Shown here piece after piece: positions 7,501 through 15,351 of a stretch of 64,000 bases of DNA. Below the pieces are notes generated by a model. That model searched no databases and was not told the DNA's origin. It saw only the letters and a list, made by a program, of their open reading frames with translations. Made by a program: the position numbers and the translations under genes. The stretch is from contig JAJFFC010000012.1 in NCBI GenBank assembly GCA_021776795.1, forward strand, positions 1 through 64,000, given 5' to 3'. This stretch comes from Planctomycetota bacterium (lineage in GTDB: Bacteria > Planctomycetota > UBA1135). Positions within the stretch are counted from its first letter, which is position 1; each line of letters opens with the position of its first letter.

Positions 7501-8671
7501 GGAAGTCTTGCGCACTCTTGCAGAATGCAATCCGCCGCTATCGGAGTCGCCTTCGCGACGTTCGATAATCAGTGGCGCGCTTCAGGATGAACATGCTGTG
7601 AGCGTGCTCCCTGTGCTCATTGAAGGCATGACGGAGTCAGAGGTGGTTTCTGTCATCTCTTTAGCACCGTTTTCTCGGCCCACCTGGGACTTGCTGGGGA
7701 CGCTGGAAGGGGGCGTGCAGACTCGATACTGGGGCGAGATTTCACCGCAGTGGTTTCACAGCTCCGCTGAGGACTTGCAGTTCGCTGTGGGCAAACTACT
7801 GGAAGTGAACCGTCCCAAGGCCGCGTTTCAACTCATCCGTTGCGATATAGAGGGAATCCAACCCAGGGTTCTTTTCCGGGCTCTCATGGAGATAGCATCG
7901 AACAGTCAGGAAGAGGCCGGAACCTATCAGTTCGAATCCTACAACATCGGACAAGCGTTCGAAGTTCTCAACAAAAGCGGTGAGATTGACGTTGATGACA
8001 TGGCGGCGCTTGAGTTTCGCTACATCGAGGTGTTTGACCGTGACGAGGGCCGAATTCCCAATCTCGACCTCCAACTAGAAAAGCACCCTGAGCTGTTCGT
8101 TCAGGCAGTCGTACTTGCCTACAAGCGCGATGATGGGGGCGAGGACCCTGAGCATTTCCGCCAACCAGATCAGGAGCAGCGCAAGCACCGGGCGATGTCG
8201 GCATACAGGCTTCTGGAGCGACTTTCACGCATTCCTGGACGAAATCGAGAGGGGGAGTTGGACGCCCAGGAAATCCAGGCGTGGGTTCGGCGTGTGCGCG
8301 GCGAATGTGCGGAACTCGCTCGGAGTAACGTCTGTGACCTATCACTTGGTAAGTTGTTTTCGACTGCGTCGGTGGGAGAGGACGATGTGTGGCCGTGCAA
8401 GCCCGTAAGGGATGCGCTAGAGACGCTTGCAACGGACGAACTCGCAAGTGGTATTAGAAACTCCCTCTACAACTCGCGCGGCTTTCATTTTCGCGGCGAA
8501 GACGGCGATGGCGAACGTCAGCTAGCGGAGAAATACCGAAAATGGGCCCAGGCCCTCGAATTTACCCATCCGCGGGTCGCGAAGATAATGCAGCAGATGG
8601 TAGAAACCTACGAGCGCGAAGCGAAATCGCACGACACGGAAGCAGGCGTTAGAAAGCGTCTTCGCAAGTGA
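4583..8671 (+). CDS. Giant HigA-type HTH / nuclease-like / STAND-like protein
   Basis: The protein has 1362 residues. Residues about 12-65 are a HigA-like HTH (HPGPYIRAN, then LDVGRPALSNLLNGKAALSPDM, then AFG). Residues about 105-250 form a compact domain with RPGWDG, WIPPGKSGWEFG and a KADGDYTK stretch, reminiscent of nuclease-like domains in defence NTPases, but no clean D..ExK triad is visible. Residues about 290-440 have a STAND-type order: VISADSTMEAMAF sits where a P-loop would be expected, followed by LEPL and SGHSPTVLRRRL. There is no GxxxxGKT, so ATP binding is doubtful. The remainder is helical and repeat-like, probably a target sensor. It is coupled to the downstream metallopeptidase. 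Defence by target recognition is an inference. Confidence 0.7.
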   Translation: MKKKTGPDPLHPGPYIRANVLPDGVNVTEAAAQLDVGRPALSNLLNGKAALSPDMAARIERAFGARARDLLDMQAAFDARVAKDKGATTAVKPYVPPFLQFKSGDIGVWANSISSRSRFAVLLRTLINSTGQQLERVEFPGNDNAERPGWDGLVEAREATPWIPPGKSGWEFGVKKDPKRKADGDYTKSVAQTPEEERAEITFVFVTPRNWPGKTEWEKQRRTDGHWKEVRVFDASDLEAWLEQSIPAQAWLANERGIPSDGVLSLDACWREWAADCEPAPVTTLFDPAVASARLTVKSRFSKDSSEPIVISADSTMEAMAFLHCLFSPDNPDISVFRDRIAVFTVPGALSRLASASSNFIAVAACREVERELAQHKSALRSVIIYPRNATNADPDIVLEPLNHESFDKALQEMGCSRDDIQRYAHESGHSPTVLRRRLSKLDAIRTPPWAADKAVAKSLIPFLFAGSWKANNQADQTILELLADNQSFSKLESDLASLAQLDDSPVWSVGAFRGLVSKIDVLFAVNKDIIGDEIKRFLNVAKLVLSEDDPSLELPEDERWAAGIHGKVREISAALRDGISETLVLVSTHGTSLFRERLGIDPEVEVGRVIQSLLTPLTSRALEAHSGDLPMYAEAAPDVFLTMLEEDLNSGDPQSLGLMRPAGTGIFGRCPRTGLLWALENLAWSPDYLARTVLVLGRLAQPVINDNWANKPSKSLSAIFRCWMPQTAASLEKRVATLELLAEKLPKVAWRICMEQFDGSQRIGDYSHKPRWRTDGHGFGEPLPTRNLVYVFARHALDMALAWESHDREMLGDLVACANDLEAEDRDAIWSLIEVWSKSASDEDKGWIREKIRVSAFTRRAIKRGEKRGRDDETLKRARQVYNSLLPSDVNFKHEWLFRNHWVEESADELEDEDLDHREREKRITALRTDALKEIFEAQGLDGILRVAEMGEASGVIGWLLPKILEKPTKIAEVLRTLAECNPPLSESPSRRSIISGALQDEHAVSVLPVLIEGMTESEVVSVISLAPFSRPTWDLLGTLEGGVQTRYWGEISPQWFHSSAEDLQFAVGKLLEVNRPKAAFQLIRCDIEGIQPRVLFRALMEIASNSQEEAGTYQFESYNIGQAFEVLNKSGEIDVDDMAALEFRYIEVFDRDEGRIPNLDLQLEKHPELFVQAVVLAYKRDDGGEDPEHFRQPDQEQRKHRAMSAYRLLERLSRIPGRNREGELDAQEIQAWVRRVRGECAELARSNVCDLSLGKLFSTASVGEDDVWPCKPVRDALETLATDELASGIRNSLYNSRGFHFRGEDGDGERQLAEKYRKWAQALEFTHPRVAKIMQQMVETYEREAKSHDTEAGVRKRLRK

Positions 8672-9606
8672 TGTCCGGCGGAAACCTTGAACAATCGCAT
8701 GACCCCAAGGACTTGCTGATTGGTCTCATCGCAGACGCCGTTCCCGAACGTGCCAACGAATTTGCTGACCTCTGGAGTCGGTACGATCCGGAGCTGCAAA
8801 TAGTCAATAGCGTTCGTGGTATCACCTTAGATGCGACGAAAGACCGTATCAGGTTCGACGTCAAGACCATGGAGGTCTTCTGGCTTATCGGGTTCTCTGG
8901 ATGGCGCGCTATCGAGTGCTATTCGCCGCATGTCGTCCTTTCTTGCCTCAGAGGTAAGCCTATAGAGACGTTAATCGCTTCTGACACTGAGCTTCCTAGT
9001 TTTGAGCGCGACTACAAGGAACGAATCGCTGCCTGCCAGACTCTCATTGATGTCGCAAATGCGGCGCAGACTGTTTGGCCACCGGATCTTCCTAGGCCTG
9101 GTGCTGATAGACAGGCGTTCGCCGACGACCAATACAAGACTGCCTACGATCTCACTTGGTCAGCGATTGCATTCACAATCTTGCATGAATTTCATCATGT
9201 CATGCTCGACAAGGACGATCAGCGGCCAAGTGATAGGCGCGAGGAAGAGCTATTCTGCGACGTTTGGGCAAGGCAGTTCATGACAGAACGTCTCGAAATC
9301 TACGCAAGCAAGAATGGCCACGATTATCTCAGTGTCCTTCTCAGGAGGTTAATGGGCCTCGCTCTGGCTTCGCTAATTTTGCATGAGGTGACTCCCTTCT
9401 GGGTGCTTGGCGGTAACAGCGATTATTTCTCCATTGGCGAACGCCTGACCGCCATCCTGGACAACGCCGCACTCCCCGAAGACAGCCATTTTTGGGTGTT
9501 TGTTGCATCGCTATTGATCGGCGTCTATCGCCAGAGGAATGACAAGGTCAACTTTGCCCCGACGGACGCCAAGGAGTTGGCGAGGCATTTGATAGCCGGA
9601 CTTTAG
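8671..9606 (+). CDS. Lit-like (peptidase U49 type) zinc metallopeptidase
   Basis: The protein has 311 residues from ATG 8671, which overlaps the upstream TGA by one base (TGATG); an adjacent GTG at 8668 is also possible. HEFHH at residues 172-176 is an HExxH zinc motif. About 15 residues on, REEELFCDVWARQF gives the acidic third ligand and a helix typical of ImmA/IrrE and Lit-type peptidases. The overall plan, with a motif in mid-protein followed by a hydrophobic C-terminal half, recalls Lit, which cleaves EF-Tu during phage T4 exclusion. Paired with the HTH-STAND-like protein it looks like the effector of a defence module. The substrate is unknown, and ImmA-like regulator cleavage is an alternative. 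Confidence 0.65.
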   Translation: MSGGNLEQSHDPKDLLIGLIADAVPERANEFADLWSRYDPELQIVNSVRGITLDATKDRIRFDVKTMEVFWLIGFSGWRAIECYSPHVVLSCLRGKPIETLIASDTELPSFERDYKERIAACQTLIDVANAAQTVWPPDLPRPGADRQAFADDQYKTAYDLTWSAIAFTILHEFHHVMLDKDDQRPSDRREEELFCDVWARQFMTERLEIYASKNGHDYLSVLLRRLMGLALASLILHEVTPFWVLGGNSDYFSIGERLTAILDNAALPEDSHFWVFVASLLIGVYRQRNDKVNFAPTDAKELARHLIAGL

Positions 9607-9855
9607 AGAACAGCGTGATCTTGCTCCGGTCAGAAGGGCACCAGGGTGAAAGGGGGCCGCCACTCTCAGATCGAGCGACTAGTCCAACATCGCAGCCAGT
9701 CCGAGGATTGCGAGTTTCAATTTGTCCGAGAGGTTCGGCCATGCGGTGACTAGAGCGGTCAACTGCGGATCAAGACTCCTGCATGCTGACCTGCATGCAC
9801 TGCACGAGAGAACGCCTAAGCAGCCTTCTTCGCAGCCACTTACATCACCCGCACA
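9607..9855. other. Non-coding stretch after island B genes
   Basis: No gene, clear terminator or promoter is seen. The sequence leads into a truncated tRNA. The tRNA 5' half that would be expected around 9829-9855 is absent; that stretch does not contain the GTCCCCG needed to pair with the 3' acceptor strand. Confidence 0.5.
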
Positions 9856-9905
<50 letters not shown>

Positions 9906-10010
9906 TCCCCCGCGCGGCCTTTCGCGCAGGCGCGAGGCCCCTCGGTGGATGCCGCCCCCGCGAGTCTTCTTTGGCGAAGGTTGGCTCGCTGACGCAAGCC
10001 GCGCTTCGCG

Positions 10011-10031
10011 TCGAATCCTCTCGGGGACGCC
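10011..10031 (+). repeat. Second copy of tRNA 3' end (21-bp direct repeat)
   Basis: These 21 bases are identical to 9884-9904, from the T loop through the acceptor strand. The copies are 127 bp apart and enclose a GC-rich segment with no gene. This again fits repeated integration or slippage at a tRNA 3' end and closes the accessory region; secreted-protein genes resume at 10146. Confidence 0.7.
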
Positions 10032-10145
10032 TCTCTTGCTGCGCCTTCACCCTCATTCATCAGGCCAATTTGGCAATTTTCGCTAATATTTTGCGGTATT
10101 CTGCATCGTGTAGGTTCTTACCGACATTTCCCCCCGTCCAACATC

Positions 10146-11141
10146 ATGATTGCTTTGAAATCCATCCTCCCTGTTGTTCTTGCCGCAACAGTCACTCTGC
10201 CACTTGCCGCTCAAGAAGTCGGTTATTACGACATGTCTTTGCAGCAGGGCAACGCCACGCAGGTTCCTTCCATCACGGCTGCCGGCGGCAACCCTGTGGA
10301 CATTCTCGACCTCAGTTCAGCCGAACTAAGTGGCATCGACGTTTTGGTGGTGCAGAATCCCTCCAATGGCTCTTTTGGGCCGGAGTACTTAGCCAACCTT
10401 GCCAACATCGATGCCGCAGTGAATAGCGGCATGGTTTTGTTGATTCATGATCGTTATGTCACGAGTGCCAATACCATTCTTCCTGGTGGAGGTAGCTTTT
10501 CGGCGGTGAGGCTCTTGTCGAACGACATTGATTTCACAACCTTTTCGACCACCGTTTCTAACGGTCCGGCAGGGGTTTTGGATAATGCTTCACTAGATGG
10601 TGGGGGAAGCTCGAGCCATGGTTACCTCGACGCTGCCACTCTTCCTGCTGGGGCTGAAAATGTCCTTCATCAGGCAGGTTCGCCAAACCAAATTGTGACC
10701 ACGGCCTATTCCCATGGTTCTGGCACGGTGATTTACTCTTCCATTCCCCTAGACCACTTTCTTGCGGGATTCGGCACGGTTTTAGAGTTTCCAAACGTCT
10801 ACGCCCCGAATGTGGTGGCCTACGCCATGGAGTTCACGCAAAATGTTGAGCTTGCGGTTACGGGTACATGCCCAGGCCCCGCGACCTTCTCGGTCACCGG
10901 TGCCTCTGCACTGACTCCGGTCGCCTTTATCTATGGAGCGCCGGGATTGTTCACCGTACCTGGTGGCGCTTGTGCTGGATTGGATGTGGCGATTGCCTCG
11001 CCCCAGGTGGCCTTCGTTGTTTTTGCGGATCTGGTTGGTGGAATCAATCTACCGTTGACCCTGCCACCAGCGGCATGTGGTGCGACCATTCAAGCAGTGG
11101 ACATGACCGCCTGCGCGGTAAGTAATGCTGTAGTGCTGTAG
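10146..11141 (+). CDS. Secreted protein with GATase/ThuA-like fold and shared C-terminal domain
   Basis: The protein has 331 residues with a signal peptide (hydrophobic core to LPLAAQ, residues 1-22). Residues 30-230 alternate short strands and helices (DILDLSSAELSGIDVLVVQNP, SGMVLLIHDRY, GSGTVIYSSIPLDHF). This pattern is reminiscent of the class I glutamine amidotransferase/ThuA-like fold, but no catalytic Cys-His pair is evident. The last about 95 residues carry the C-terminal domain seen in other exported proteins here (FSVTGASALTPVAFIYG, LPPAACGATIQAVD, SNAVVL). It is probably periplasmic or cell-surface. A strong terminator follows at 11165. The function is not known. Confidence 0.75.
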   Translation: MIALKSILPVVLAATVTLPLAAQEVGYYDMSLQQGNATQVPSITAAGGNPVDILDLSSAELSGIDVLVVQNPSNGSFGPEYLANLANIDAAVNSGMVLLIHDRYVTSANTILPGGGSFSAVRLLSNDIDFTTFSTTVSNGPAGVLDNASLDGGGSSSHGYLDAATLPAGAENVLHQAGSPNQIVTTAYSHGSGTVIYSSIPLDHFLAGFGTVLEFPNVYAPNVVAYAMEFTQNVELAVTGTCPGPATFSVTGASALTPVAFIYGAPGLFTVPGGACAGLDVAIASPQVAFVVFADLVGGINLPLTLPPAACGATIQAVDMTACAVSNAVVL

Positions 11142-11164
11142 CGCATTCGGGATTGAAATCCCCA

Positions 11165-11210
11165 AGGTCCCTGATGGATAGCGAAGGAGCATCCATCAGG
11201 GACCTTTTTT
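11165..11210 (+). terminator. Rho-independent terminator
   Basis: A perfect 15-bp stem AGGTCCCTGATGGAT / ATCCATCAGGGACCT encloses an 11-base loop and is followed by a run of six T. It lies 24 bases after the stop at 11141 and isolates the secreted-protein gene from ppk2. Confidence 0.9.
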
Positions 11211-11260
11211 GTGGGCGCAAAAGGGGCTAGTCCAGGCGTCGGATAATATTCCCACAAATC

Positions 11261-11278
11261 CATACCTTTTGGTATAGT
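11261..11278 (+). promoter_or_regulatory. Possible promoter/operator of ppk2
   Basis: A short inverted repeat ATACC-TTTT-GGTAT (11261-11274) overlaps a -10-like TATAGT (11273-11278), about 50 bases before the ppk2 ATG. No convincing -35 box is seen. It could be a regulated promoter. Confidence 0.3.
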
Positions 11279-11326
11279 ATTCATTGGTTCCGCCTCTGAC
11301 ATCCCCGGGGGCCGGAACGAGTACAC

Positions 11327-12190
11327 ATGGCCAATCCCCGATCCAAGCGCCGGTCCTACGACCTGAACACCACGACCAAGCCACCGAAGTGGAATAGCGC
11401 GGGCGCGTATCCCTATCGCAAGAAGATGGGGGTGGTGGAGTACGAGGAGCACAAGCACGAGTTGCAGATTGAACTGCTCAAGGTGCAGAAATGGGTGCGC
11501 GATAGCGGACAGCGAGTCGTCGTGCTATTCGAAGGCCGCGATGCCGCCGGTAAGGGGGGCACCATCAAGCGTTTTATGGAGCACCTCAATCCGCGTGGTT
11601 CCCGGGTGGTGGCACTTGAGAAGCCGACCGAGCGGGAGCGCGGCTCCTGGTATTTCCAGCGCTACATTGAACACCTTCCCTCCAAGGGAGAGCTCGTGCT
11701 GTTTGACCGTTCTTGGTACAACCGCGCCGGTGTCGAGAAGGTTCTTGGCTTCTGCACCGAGCAAGAGCATTTAGAGTTTCTGCGCGAGGCCCCGCAATTG
11801 GAACGCATGCTCGTCAACAGTGGGATTACCTTGATCAAGTATTGGTTTTCGGTGAGCCAGGTGGAACAGTTCCGGCGCTTCAAAGCTCGTCAGAAAGATC
11901 CGCTGAAGCAGTGGAAGCTAAGCCCGGTGGATATTGCTTCGCTAGAGCGCTGGGATGACTACACCGAGGCCAAAGAGGCGATGTTCTTCCACACCGACAC
12001 GCGCGACGCGCCGTGGACCATCATTCGCTCTGATGATAAGAAGCGTGGACGCATTAACTGTATGCGCCACTTCCTTTCATCCATGGATTACAACGGCGCG
12101 CGGAATCCCGAATTAGAGCTCCCAGATCCCAAGATTGTGGGCTCCGTTCATGACTTCACCAACCCCAAGACGCAACACCAGATTGACTAA
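11327..12190 (+). CDS. ppk2: Polyphosphate kinase 2 (PPK2)
   Basis: The protein has 287 residues, the size of single-domain class I PPK2 enzymes. Such enzymes move phosphate between polyphosphate and nucleoside diphosphates in the cytoplasm. The Walker A loop is FEGRDAAGKGGTIKRF (about 68-83), Walker B is LVLFDRSWYNRAGVE (about 124-138), and the lid region is QFRRFKARQKDPLKQWKLSP, followed by the conserved WDDYTEAKE. The ATG at 11327 gives a basic N-terminus of usual length. Its TAA overlaps the ATG of the next gene by one base. It may regenerate ATP or GTP from polyphosphate, or store phosphate; direction cannot be read from sequence. Confidence 0.95.
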   Translation: MANPRSKRRSYDLNTTTKPPKWNSAGAYPYRKKMGVVEYEEHKHELQIELLKVQKWVRDSGQRVVVLFEGRDAAGKGGTIKRFMEHLNPRGSRVVALEKPTERERGSWYFQRYIEHLPSKGELVLFDRSWYNRAGVEKVLGFCTEQEHLEFLREAPQLERMLVNSGITLIKYWFSVSQVEQFRRFKARQKDPLKQWKLSPVDIASLERWDDYTEAKEAMFFHTDTRDAPWTIIRSDDKKRGRINCMRHFLSSMDYNGARNPELELPDPKIVGSVHDFTNPKTQHQID

Positions 12191-12465
12191 TGAAAACCAA
12201 AAAACGATTTGAGAAGCTCGAGGAGTTGGTTCAGGCCTCTCGCGACAATCTAAAGCGTGCGGTATCGGAAGCGCGCAAAGCCACCGAACGCGCCGAATCC
12301 GCTTGCGACGCCGCCGATGAAGCTCGCTCCGACTTCAAGCGCGTCGAACGCATGCTGCGTAAGGAGCTGTCTCGCCGCGTCGCCAACAAGCAGGCCAAGA
12401 AGAAGAAGGCCGAGAAGAAGGCCCGCCGCAAGGCCGAAAAGAAGCGTAAGAAGGGCAAGAAGTAA
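12190..12465 (+). CDS. Lysine-rich coiled-coil protein coupled to PPK2
   Basis: The protein has 91 residues. Residues 1-60 form a charged amphipathic helix (KLEELVQASRDNLKRAVSEA, then ATERAESACDAADEA), likely a coiled coil. Residues 65-91 are almost only K, A, E and R (KKKKAEKKARRKAEKKRKKG), like a histone-H1 or phasin-type tail. The gene starts within the stop of ppk2 (TAATG), so the two are made together. A polycationic tail could bind polyphosphate or DNA; a polyphosphate-granule or nucleoid role is inference. No enzymatic domain is present. Confidence 0.8.
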   Translation: MKTKKRFEKLEELVQASRDNLKRAVSEARKATERAESACDAADEARSDFKRVERMLRKELSRRVANKQAKKKKAEKKARRKAEKKRKKGKK

Positions 12466-12813
12466 GCGGCAGAGTGAGCGCTTTGGCACGTCAATGTGCA
12501 GAAATGCACTCAAAAGCGAGTGAAAAATTTTGCATTATTTGCATGACCGCGGTCGTTTTTGCGCGTATTCCTAGACCTCTCCTGAGAGGGAGAGATTCTT
12601 CATAGCTCAATCGTCCCATCTCAAGTCTGCCCTAGGCATTCCTGATTTGGGGTGAGGAAAGCAAGGCAGTCTGGGTACGAGAGTTAAGGGGCTTGTGCCT
12701 CGGCTGCCTGAGAGAAGGACCTTTTTGCACTCAGCTGCGAGAGATTCGAGTTATTTTGAAGGGAGAGGTGTTTCTGCGGCAACACCTTGGTACGCCCGCA
12801 AGGCGCGATACCC
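12466..12813. other. 348-bp intergenic region before FG-GAP gene
   Basis: No gene is supported. A weak hairpin (GTGC-AGAAAT-GCAC nested in CGCTTT...AAAGCG, about 12478-12518) follows the lysine-rich gene, and a 10-bp palindrome GACCGCGGTC precedes GTTTTT near 12546. Either may end transcription. No clear promoter was identified. Confidence 0.4.
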
Positions 12814-15351
12814 ATGAAAGCTCATCTCCTCACATTCAGCCCTGCAGCCGTCCTTACCTTGGCGGCCCTGGCTCCCGCACAGCAGTTCACCGAACCGCAC
12901 CGCATGCTGCCGCGTTTTCTTGACGGCAATAACTTCTCGTTTAGCGGCGCGGTGTTCGCGGACTTCGACTCCGATGGCGATCAAGATGCTTTCCTTACCG
13001 CGTCTTCTGGTTACCCGCCGACCAACCGCATCCTGTTTAACGAGGGTGATGGTACCTTTCGCGATTTTACCTCGCTAGTGACAGGTCCGCTTGGAGGTTA
13101 CTCGACTTGCGCCGCCGTTGCGGATTTGGACCACGATGGAGACCTCGACATTTATGTGGGCAACACTTCTGGTGAAGACGAGATTTGGTGGAATGTTTCG
13201 CCTGGTCGTTTCGACATTGAACCCATGGGTTCCTTCACCGATGGGCGTACCAGCGACGTCGCCATTGGCGATCTCAACGGCGACACCTTTGTGGACATAT
13301 TCCTCACCATCGGTGGCGACTCCTATGGCTGGGGTTCTCCCGACCTGGTAGTCCTGAATGATGGCTTGGGAAATTTCACGACACAAGGCACCGTCCCCGG
13401 GTTCAACCAAACCAGTAATGCGGTTGCCCTAGGCGATGTCGATGGCGATGGAGATTTAGATGCTCTTGTGGGAAATGGTTCGGGCGCGGCCCACTTAGTA
13501 CCCCACCTTTTCATCAATCAGGGCGGAGCCATGTTCACTGATGAAACACTGCAAATACCCGGCATTTTCGGTGAATTTCAAGACGTCAGTCTGGTCGACG
13601 TCGATGCCGATGGCGACTTAGATGCCATTTTGGCCAACGAAGGATTTCATGATGACCAGCTTTATCTGAACCAGGGGAATGGCACCTTTGTCAGTACCAC
13701 TGGACAGCTTCCGGGTACCGAGTCTTCCGTCGTCACCATCTTAGATAGCGATGGCGATGGCGACCCGGACGTGCTTTTGGACGGCACCCTCGCGGAGAAT
13801 GACGGCAACGGCTTCTTCACAATCAGCGCGCAAACCATGCCCCACCTGTTGGTGATCGAGGACACTGCAGCAGCGGACATTGATGGAGATGGCGACCAAG
13901 ATCTTCTGGTTGCCAACGATTGGGAAACGACCCAAATGCTATTGAATGACGGCAACGGTTCCTTCCTCGATGTTTCTGGTGAGTGGCCCAAGGCCTCGCG
14001 TTTCTCCGAAGCCGTCGATGCCGGTGACGTAGATGGAGATGGCGATATCGATCTCTTCTTTGGCCGGGAATGGGGCGCAAACGAATTGTTGCTGAATGAC
14101 GGCACCGGAGAATTCGAATTCTCGCCCAACGCATTGCCTCATGGCCATGAGCGTACGCGTTCGGTCGATTTCGCTGACTTCGACGGAGACGGTGACCTGG
14201 ATTTGTTCTTTACCAATGGCTCTTTCTCCGGTGGATATCCCGCCGAGCCAGACCGGCTCTACCTCAACAATGGCAATGGCGTGTTCCTCGATGCCACTGC
14301 GCAACTCCCCAATGTGGTCGAGCACAGCCGCGAGGCCGATCTCGGCGACATCGACGGTGATGGCGACATCGATATTTTGGTCGCGGTTTACGATGGGCCG
14401 GAAAGGCTCTACCTCAACGATGGCTCGGCTAACTTCAGCGATCATTCGGCGAACTTCCCTAGCCCCACGGCGACCAGTCTCGACGCCCATTTAGTCGATA
14501 TCGATCAAGATGGCGACCTTGATGCCTATATAGCCCATAGTCAACACGATCGGCTTTATGTGAACCAAGGCGGGGCGGTGTTTGTTGAGGAAAGTTTCCG
14601 CATGCCGACTCTCTTTGCCACCACCTTCTCGGTGGCGAGCGCTGATGTCAATCAAGATGGATTCCAGGACATTGTGACTGGGCGCTACAACGTGAATGAC
14701 AAGGCCTATTTTGTCTTGATGAATGATGGCAGCGGCAACTTCTTGGATCGGACGAGCCGAATCCCGCCGTCCGATGCGTTGGATGGGCTTGCTCTTGAGT
14801 TCGCAGACACCGACGGTGACGGAGACCAGGATTTGTACATTGCCGCTTCCGGCGTCGATGTCCTGATGAAGAACGATGGCAGCGGTTTCTTCACCGACGC
14901 CAGCGCCGACCTGAAGTCTCACTGGGATATCAGTGAAGACGTGGTTGCCGCGGATCTTGATGGCGATGAAGACCTGGACTTTGCGGTCGCCCAAGGTCGT
15001 GTGAACCAAATCTACACCAACACGCTACGTCAGCTGTCTTGGTTGTCCCTGCCGCGCGCCGATCGCACTTTGCGCTTGCTGGTGCAAGGGGAGGCGAATA
15101 GCTCATACACGCTAGTGGGCTCGGCCATCCCTAGCTATCAGGTGCTTCCTGCCTACGGCACGCTCCGCCTTTCCTATGCGGACCGCTTCATTCAGGTTTC
15201 GGGCACTCTAGATGGCAGTGGCAAAGCGATTTGGGAATCTCCCATCGTGCTGCCCTCGAGCATGGCAGGCGCCACCTTGTACTGGCAGGCCTTGATCGGG
15301 TCGACCCCGCGCCTGAGTAATCTCGAGGCGACCGAGATTAGTCTTTGGTAG
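12814..15351 (+). CDS. Secreted FG-GAP/VCBS repeat protein
   Basis: The protein has 845 residues from ATG 12814; the longer TTG frame at 12787 would spoil the signal peptide. A signal peptide (MKAHLLTFSPAAVLTLAALA, APAQQ) is followed by more than ten repeats with the calcium-binding pattern DxDGDGDxD and LYLNxGxGxF (for example DFDSDGDQDAF, DLDHDGDLDIY, DVDGDGDLDAL), expected to fold as beta-propellers. The last about 100 residues match the shared C-terminal domain (GTLDGSGKAIWESPIVLP, SSMAGATLYWQALI, LSNLEATEISL). It is an extracellular, probably adhesive or ligand-binding protein. It converges with the next gene, overlapping by 14 bases. Confidence 0.9.
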   Translation: MKAHLLTFSPAAVLTLAALAPAQQFTEPHRMLPRFLDGNNFSFSGAVFADFDSDGDQDAFLTASSGYPPTNRILFNEGDGTFRDFTSLVTGPLGGYSTCAAVADLDHDGDLDIYVGNTSGEDEIWWNVSPGRFDIEPMGSFTDGRTSDVAIGDLNGDTFVDIFLTIGGDSYGWGSPDLVVLNDGLGNFTTQGTVPGFNQTSNAVALGDVDGDGDLDALVGNGSGAAHLVPHLFINQGGAMFTDETLQIPGIFGEFQDVSLVDVDADGDLDAILANEGFHDDQLYLNQGNGTFVSTTGQLPGTESSVVTILDSDGDGDPDVLLDGTLAENDGNGFFTISAQTMPHLLVIEDTAAADIDGDGDQDLLVANDWETTQMLLNDGNGSFLDVSGEWPKASRFSEAVDAGDVDGDGDIDLFFGREWGANELLLNDGTGEFEFSPNALPHGHERTRSVDFADFDGDGDLDLFFTNGSFSGGYPAEPDRLYLNNGNGVFLDATAQLPNVVEHSREADLGDIDGDGDIDILVAVYDGPERLYLNDGSANFSDHSANFPSPTATSLDAHLVDIDQDGDLDAYIAHSQHDRLYVNQGGAVFVEESFRMPTLFATTFSVASADVNQDGFQDIVTGRYNVNDKAYFVLMNDGSGNFLDRTSRIPPSDALDGLALEFADTDGDGDQDLYIAASGVDVLMKNDGSGFFTDASADLKSHWDISEDVVAADLDGDEDLDFAVAQGRVNQIYTNTLRQLSWLSLPRADRTLRLLVQGEANSSYTLVGSAIPSYQVLPAYGTLRLSYADRFIQVSGTLDGSGKAIWESPIVLPSSMAGATLYWQALIGSTPRLSNLEATEISLW

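Noticed and set aside
9906-10010. GC-rich 105-bp segment between tRNA-end repeats as a small mobile element or REP sequence
   Set aside because: Only imperfect inverted runs are visible and no second copy was found in the window.
12532-12556. GACCGCGGTC palindrome followed by GTTTTT as a terminator
   Set aside because: The palindrome has no loop; the hairpin would be too short to be convincing, so it is only mentioned in the intergenic entry.
12814-15300. CRISPR or tandem DNA repeat in the FG-GAP gene
   Set aside because: The repeated GATGGCGATGG-like DNA is codon-level repetition of the DxDGDGD protein motif with no regular spacers.
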